Shown here: piece after piece, positions 33,401 to 37,597 of the stretch
Layout: each line of letters starts with the position of its first letter
How positions within the stretch are numbered: position 1 is the first letter of the stretch
From: Candidatus Latescibacter anaerobius SCGC AAA252-E07
Lineage (GTDB): Bacteria > Latescibacterota > Latescibacteria > Latescibacterales > Latescibacteraceae
Assembly (NCBI GenBank): GCA_000403035.1
Contig: AQSL01000155.1
Coordinates: 1-37,597, forward strand
Direction of reading: 5' to 3'
Length of the DNA stretch: 37,597 nucleotides
Notes under the pieces: model-generated
What the model was told of the DNA's origin: nothing
Databases searched by the model: none
The model's input: only the letters and a program-made list of their open reading frames with translations
Made by a program: the position numbers and the translations under genes

Positions 33401-34539
33401 TGGCTCAGTTTCTTTATTATAAATGGCTTAAATAGCTCAAGTGCCATGGATTTGGGAAGTCCGCATTGATGTATCTTGAGTTCAGGACCAACCACGATGA
33501 CCGAACGCCCTGAATAATCTACTCTCTTGCCAAGCAAATTCTGACGGAATCTCCCCTGCTTACCCTTCAAAAGGTCTGAGAGACTCTTTAACGCACGGTT
33601 GCCGTCTCCTCTCACTGCTCGAGTCCGCCTCCCATTATCAAAGAGCGCATCTACAGCCTCCTGAAGCATTCTCTTTTCATTCCTGAGAATTACATCAGGT
33701 GCTTTTATCTCAATAAGTTTTTTCAGACGGTTGTTCCGGTTTATTACCCTGCGGTAAAGATCATTCAAATCAGAGGTTGCAAACCGACCTCCCTCAAGCG
33801 GCACAAGAGGCCTCAGGTCAGGCGGTATAACAGGTACTGCATCAAGGCACATCCATTCAGGGTTGTTGTTGGATTGACGAAACGCTTCTACAACTTTCAG
33901 CCGCTTTAAACTTTCTTGTTTGAGCTGAGCCGAGGTCTCAATTTTTACCTGGGCACGAAGTTTCGCAGAAAGTTCACCGATATCTATGCTCTTCAACAGC
34001 TTCTTTATCGCTTCCGCCCCCATCTCCGCATCAAACTTGTTTCCACTTTCCTCCAGCTCAAGGAATTCTTCATCCGTTAACAGATCACCGATCGCTTTTT
34101 CCGTATCGCCGGGATCTATCACCACATATGCTTCATAGTATATTATCCGCTCAATATCACGTACCCTGATGTCCAACAGATATGATATCCGTGACGGCAG
34201 GCTCTTCAAATACCAGATATGTGCCACCGGTACTGCCAGATCTATATGTCCCATGCGGTCACGGCGCACTTTTGACTGCGTTACCTCAACACCGCACCGG
34301 TCGCATACCACTCCACGGTATCTTATCCTTTTATATTTCCCGCACTGGCATTCCCAGTCCTTTACCGGCCCGAATATCCTCTCACAGAACAGACCTTCAC
34401 GCTCCGGCTTGAATGACCTGTAGTTGATAGTCTCTGGTTTTGTTACCTCACCAAACGACCAATCCCTTATCCTTTTGGGTGATGCCAATTGTATCCGTAT
34501 CGCATTGAAATCAAAATTCTTTGCAGTCGAGGTCATCAT
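30436..34539 (-). CDS. rpoC: DNA-directed RNA polymerase subunit beta'
   Basis: 1367 residues, full length. The first zinc site is C64, C66, C79 and C82 (CQCGKYK...CDRC). The catalytic loop NADFDGDQ at about 451-458 holds the three magnesium-binding aspartates. The second zinc site is formed by the Cys in VEEDCGT and the cluster CETQNGLCANC. After the bridge helix and RTFHIGG (about 910), roughly 175 residues of β-rich sequence separate the trigger-loop halves before DITSGLPRVAELFEA (about 1095). This insertion corresponds to E. coli SI3 and points to a diderm lineage. The ATG has a G-rich Shine-Dalgarno site (AAAGGGGG) and lies 38 bp after rpoB. Confidence 0.98.
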   Translation of the reverse strand: MMTSTAKNFDFNAIRIQLASPKRIRDWSFGEVTKPETINYRSFKPEREGLFCERIFGPVKDWECQCGKYKRIRYRGVVCDRCGVEVTQSKVRRDRMGHIDLAVPVAHIWYLKSLPSRISYLLDIRVRDIERIIYYEAYVVIDPGDTEKAIGDLLTDEEFLELEESGNKFDAEMGAEAIKKLLKSIDIGELSAKLRAQVKIETSAQLKQESLKRLKVVEAFRQSNNNPEWMCLDAVPVIPPDLRPLVPLEGGRFATSDLNDLYRRVINRNNRLKKLIEIKAPDVILRNEKRMLQEAVDALFDNGRRTRAVRGDGNRALKSLSDLLKGKQGRFRQNLLGKRVDYSGRSVIVVGPELKIHQCGLPKSMALELFKPFIIKKLSQYDDKVTIKHAKRLVERASSEVWDILEELCKDHFVLLNRAPTLHRLGIQAFLPVLIEGKALQLHPLVCAAFNADFDGDQIAVHLPLSFEAQIEANVLMLASHNILSPASGKPIVVDKPQCIVLGIYYLTKPSGDTRGEGRIFSNMDEAKLAFERDIISLNTMVKIRINGNILNTTVGRIIFNDILPEETEFINATINTGILKDIVAKIYRKKDAQTTVVFLDKLKDLGFRHATYSGISIGIEDIIIPEEKHRLVDEATKRVDYIREQYNMGIISDGERANKTIDEWSHTTSRVAMTVFETLRQAEDGFNPLFVMADSGARGSQDQIKQLAGMRGLMQKPQKHITGGTGDFIEAPITSNFCEGLSVLEYFISTHGSRKGLADTALKTAEAGYLTRRLVDVAQDAIIVEEDCGTIVGIEMTALKEGEQIVEHLGDRVFGRIPLEDIIDPETEKVICNVDKLINEDMVKEINDSTIDTILIRSVLTCETQNGLCANCYGLNLAKGKMVNIGEAVGVIAAQSIGEPGTQLTLRTFHIGGAGSRLTEQSEIKVKKGGKVVFNDNLKTVQYDKNIKVVTGRNGEISIEDKNNRIISTYKVPYGAKMVVANGDVIDDGATIYMWEPNHTLIVTDKTGFAQFENILEGMTFRYEVDSETGHKQRFVIDQRNRSITPHIDILDKKGNKLRSYFLSVGSRIMVNDNDELKAGETLAILQKERFKTRDITSGLPRVAELFEARKPKDPAIISEIEGIVEIGGLVRGSRKIIVKGENEFVREYLIPYGKHLLVFDGDYVHAGERLTEGSVNPHDILKINGIHRVQEYLLNEIQEVYRLQGVKINDKHIEIIVRQMLQKVQIVDPGDTNFLEGSQVDKFKVAEVNQRVQDESGEPATYEPLLLGITKASLFTESFISAASFQETTRVLTEAAIQGKVDKLRGLKENVIIGHLIPAGTGMRRYHGIKIVTPDDEFEELFKQEQPAEDISEGITEDEIVAREN

Positions 34540-34577
34540 CTCGATTTTCCCCCTTTATCATTATGAAACATAAAACT

Positions 34578-37500
34578 CTATTCAACAACCACATCATCCT
34601 TCAAAAGCTGTATATCAAGCCCTAAGCTCTGAAGCTCCTTTATCAGCACATTGAACGATTCCGGCGTACCGGGCTCAGGGGGATTCTCCCCCTTTACAAT
34701 CGATTCGTAGATACGGCTCCTGCCTTGTACATCATCGCTCTTTACGGTGAGCATCTCCTGCAGTATATGCGCTGCTCCATAAGCCTCCAGGGCCCATACT
34801 TCCATCTCTCCAAATCGCTGGCCTCCAAATTGTGCCTTTCCTCCCAGAGGCTGCTGCGTTACCAGCGAATAAGGGCCTATGCTCCGGGCATGTATCTTGT
34901 CCGAAACCAGATGAAGAAGCTTAATAAAATAGATGTTCCCCACCGTAACGGTATGATCAAATTTTTCACCCGTTCGGCCGTTATATACAGTAGTCTTGCC
35001 GTTGAGGGGTAATCCGGCTTCACTTATCTCTTTCTGTATCTCTTCCCAGGATGCACCGTCAAATACCGAAGTCGAATAATATTTGCCAAGCTTGCTCCCC
35101 GCCCATCCAAGGTGGGTCTCAAGTACCTGTCCAAGATTCATCCTTGATGGTATTCCCAGAGGATTCAATACTATGTCTACCGGCGTACCGTCCTTCAAAA
35201 ACGGCATATCTTCTTCCGGGACAATTTTGGCTACGACTCCCTTGTTACCGTGACGGCCGGCCATCTTGTCACCTACCTGAAGCTTTCGCTTTCTGGATAT
35301 ACGTATTTTCACAAGCTGTGCCAGTCCCGGATTCAATTCGTCACCGCGTTGTATTTTCTCTATTTCACGGTCTAATTTTTCTTCCAGAATCCTGATTTCA
35401 TTGCCCGCCGCGTCAATAATCTTTTCTACCCGCTCGCTGACATTTTTATCTTTCGACCATGAACCTGTTGTCATAACTTTATCAAAATCCACCAGGGAAA
35501 GTATTTTTTTTGTAAACGTTTTACCCGATTCCAAAACCACAATACCAGTCTCGGTATCGATGATATCTGAACCGGACTTTGTCGAATAAAGAATCTTCGT
35601 TAATTCCTGAGTTCTCAGTTCACGAATACGGCGGATTTTCTCATAAAACTCTTTCTTTATTCCCTCGATTGCTTCTTTATCACGGCGTCGTGTTTTCTCG
35701 TCACGTTCTTTTCTCGAAAACACTCTGGTATCGATGACCACTCCCTCAATTCCGGGGGGGACTTTTAATGATGCATCCCTTACATCTCCTGCCTTTTCTC
35801 CAAATATCGCCTTGAGGAGGCGTTCTTCGGGGGATAATTCACTTTCACCTTTCGGAGTAACTTTGCCCACGAGAATATCTCCGGCCGTAGCCTCTGCCCC
35901 GATACGAATAATACCATTTTCATCGAGATCCTTCACGGCATCCTCGGAAACATTCGGGAGTTCTTTGGTTAATTCTTCCGTACCCCTTTTCGTGTCCCGA
36001 ACCTGGAGTTCGAATTCTTCAACATGTATGGATGTAAAAATATCCTTCTTTACCAGACGTTCACTGATTACAATAGCATCCTCGAAATTATAGCCGTACC
36101 ACGGAAGAAATGCAACGAGCACATTCGCTCCAAGCGCAAGGTCGCCACGGTCGGTGGCATGTCCATCGGCCAAAATCGTACCAGGTTTTACCCTGTCTCC
36201 GACAAGAACGAGAGGACGTTGATTTATACAGGTATTCTGGTTGGAACGCTTGAATTTCGTAAGGTTGTATACACGTGTATTATCACTGGAATCAAATATA
36301 AGCTCAGGTTCATCGCTTTCATCCTTCCGGACAACAATCCTTTCGGCAGAAACATTAACTACTGTGCCGTGTACATTGCATATAAGCATCGAACCTGAAT
36401 CAACAGCAACTTTATGCTCCATTCCTGTTCCGATAATTGGTGCTTCCGGTCTCAAAAGCGGCACGCCCTGTCTCTGCATGTTCGAACCCATGAGTGCGCG
36501 GTTTGCATCATCATGTTCCAGAAACGGAATAAGCGATGCCGCAACTCCCACAAGCTGCTTGGGGGATACATCCATATAGTCTACATCATCAGGCGAAACC
36601 AATGGATAATCGTCACGTTTCCGGGCTTTGATCACATTTCTTTCGAAAGTACCATCCGGATTAAGAGGAGCATTCGCCTGTGCAATAGTATATTTATCCT
36701 CAATGTCCGCACTAAGATATTCAATCTTCTTGGTAATCCTGCCCTTTTCAAACTTGCGATAGGGTGTTTCAAGAAATCCGAACTCATTTACTCGTGCATG
36801 TGTGGCAAGGTAAGAAATAAGTCCGATATTCGGTCCCTCAGGCGTCTCGATAGGACATATACGGCCATAGTGAGTGTGATGCACATCACGAACTTCAAAT
36901 CCTGCACGTTCACGGGAAAGTCCACCAGGTCCAAGCGCTGACAAACGTCTCTTGTGTGTAAGTTCAGACAGAGGATTAATCTGATCCATAAACTGGCTCA
37001 ACTGGCTTGAACCGAAAAACGACGCTATAACAGTAGAAACCGAACGGGCATTAATCAGATCATGCGGGGTCATTCTCTTCTCTTCATTCTGAAGACTCAT
37101 CCGTTCTTTTATCGTGCGGGCAAGACGTGAAAGTCCCACATTGAACTGATTTGAAAGAAGCTCTCCAACCGAACGAACACGCCGGTTACCAAGATGGTCA
37201 ATATCATCGGTATAAAAGCCCTCTTTATCTTCACACAGCCCAATCAAATATTTGATTATCGCAATAAAATCCTCACGGGTCAGTACGGTCGGAGTCTCTT
37301 TATCTCCCGGTATACCTAACCGCTGCTCCAGACGATACCTACCAACATCTCCAAGATTATACCGTTTTTCACTGAAAAACATACGTTCAATAAGACCACG
37401 AGCAGTTTCAGTATTTGGCGGGTCTCCGGGTCGCAAAAGAGAATAAATACGAAACAGTGCTTCCTCATCGTTAGAAGTAGGATCTTTACTCAGGGTATTT

Positions 37501-37597
37501 TCCAGAACCATGGAATCTTTATCACGGTTATAATCGAGAACTCTGAGCGTCTTTACCTTATTGTTTTTGAGTTTTTCTATATGGTCTTCGGATACAA
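34578..37597 (-). CDS. rpoB: DNA-directed RNA polymerase subunit beta, 5'-truncated by the window edge
   Basis: About 1005 C-terminal residues are visible; the frame stays open from the Met codon at 37511 through 37597 (…KTLRVLDYNRDKDS), so the remaining N-terminal part, about 330 residues by comparison with E. coli, lies outside. The rifampicin region FFGSSQLSQFMDQINPLSEL then THKRRLSALGPGGLSRERAGF keeps the residues equivalent to Q513, D516, H526 and S531, so sensitivity is expected; the position equivalent to N518 is Ile. GDKMAGRHGNKGVV is the conserved catalytic-region motif, and the C-terminus GEMEVWALEAYGAAHILQEMLTVKSDDVQGR pairs with β'. Confidence 0.97.
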   Translation of the reverse strand, partial: VSEDHIEKLKNNKVKTLRVLDYNRDKDSMVLENTLSKDPTSNDEEALFRIYSLLRPGDPPNTETARGLIERMFFSEKRYNLGDVGRYRLEQRLGIPGDKETPTVLTREDFIAIIKYLIGLCEDKEGFYTDDIDHLGNRRVRSVGELLSNQFNVGLSRLARTIKERMSLQNEEKRMTPHDLINARSVSTVIASFFGSSQLSQFMDQINPLSELTHKRRLSALGPGGLSRERAGFEVRDVHHTHYGRICPIETPEGPNIGLISYLATHARVNEFGFLETPYRKFEKGRITKKIEYLSADIEDKYTIAQANAPLNPDGTFERNVIKARKRDDYPLVSPDDVDYMDVSPKQLVGVAASLIPFLEHDDANRALMGSNMQRQGVPLLRPEAPIIGTGMEHKVAVDSGSMLICNVHGTVVNVSAERIVVRKDESDEPELIFDSSDNTRVYNLTKFKRSNQNTCINQRPLVLVGDRVKPGTILADGHATDRGDLALGANVLVAFLPWYGYNFEDAIVISERLVKKDIFTSIHVEEFELQVRDTKRGTEELTKELPNVSEDAVKDLDENGIIRIGAEATAGDILVGKVTPKGESELSPEERLLKAIFGEKAGDVRDASLKVPPGIEGVVIDTRVFSRKERDEKTRRRDKEAIEGIKKEFYEKIRRIRELRTQELTKILYSTKSGSDIIDTETGIVVLESGKTFTKKILSLVDFDKVMTTGSWSKDKNVSERVEKIIDAAGNEIRILEEKLDREIEKIQRGDELNPGLAQLVKIRISRKRKLQVGDKMAGRHGNKGVVAKIVPEEDMPFLKDGTPVDIVLNPLGIPSRMNLGQVLETHLGWAGSKLGKYYSTSVFDGASWEEIQKEISEAGLPLNGKTTVYNGRTGEKFDHTVTVGNIYFIKLLHLVSDKIHARSIGPYSLVTQQPLGGKAQFGGQRFGEMEVWALEAYGAAHILQEMLTVKSDDVQGRSRIYESIVKGENPPEPGTPESFNVLIKELQSLGLDIQLLKDDVVVE

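Overview
The window is a bacterial core-gene locus from a diderm (Gram-negative-type) lineage that cannot be named from sequence alone. The β' subunit carries a roughly 175-residue insertion in the trigger-loop region, as in proteobacteria and other diderms. Ribosomal protein L17 has a long acidic tail, a kind of extension I associate with the Fibrobacterota-Chlorobiota-Bacteroidota (FCB) side of the tree. S14 and L36 are the zinc-binding forms, S4 is the zinc-free form, and adenylate kinase has the short lid. A poorly sampled FCB or neighbouring candidate phylum is my best guess, with low confidence.

Layout. (1) 5-1869, plus strand: rpoA and rplQ, normally the last two genes of the alpha operon. 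(2) 1893-9501, plus strand: a GHL10-type family 10 glycosyl hydrolase-like protein, a GlcE-like FAD-binding protein, an RlmD-type RNA uracil-C5 methyltransferase, a 442-bp intergenic region full of palindromes, a UDP-hexosamine 4-epimerase-like protein, a predicted FAD-dependent lipoprotein oxidoreductase, and a DUF4416 protein. (3) 9471-10973, plus strand: ligA, cut off in the helix-hairpin-helix domain. (4) 10966-37597, minus strand: one uninterrupted transcription/translation cluster. In transcription order it runs rpoB (5' end outside the window), rpoC, rpsL, rpsG, fusA, tuf, rpsJ, rplC, rplD, rplW, rplB, rpsS, rplV, rpsC, rplP, rpmC, rpsQ, rplN, rplX, rplE, rpsN, rpsH, rplF, rplR, rpsE, rpmD, rplO, secY, adk, map, infA, rpmJ, rpsM, rpsK, rpsD. 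This is the ancestral str-S10-spc-alpha order.

The most important anomaly is at the 3' end of that cluster. After rpsD one expects rpoA-rplQ on the same strand. Instead rpsD runs tail-to-tail into the broken end of ligA, while rpoA begins 4 bases from the left edge of the window on the opposite strand. Flipping 1 to about 10938 restores rpsD-rpoA-rplQ and places a GAAAGG ribosome-binding site 4 nt before the rpoA ATG. The segment is therefore inverted, either in the genome or, more likely in my view, through an assembly or amplification chimera.

Second, many spacers inside the ribosomal cluster carry related AT-rich inverted repeats with TACGATT...AATCGTA arms, and the rpoA-rplQ spacer has a similar motif. 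Third, the 5957-6398 region holds a 22-bp perfect palindrome, a nested hairpin with 11-bp arms, and a hairpin that recurs upstream of rplQ. Fourth, EF-Tu has SKTD in place of the near-invariant NKxD guanine-recognition motif. I found no CRISPR array, tRNA, rRNA, transposase, phage gene or recognisable new defence system.
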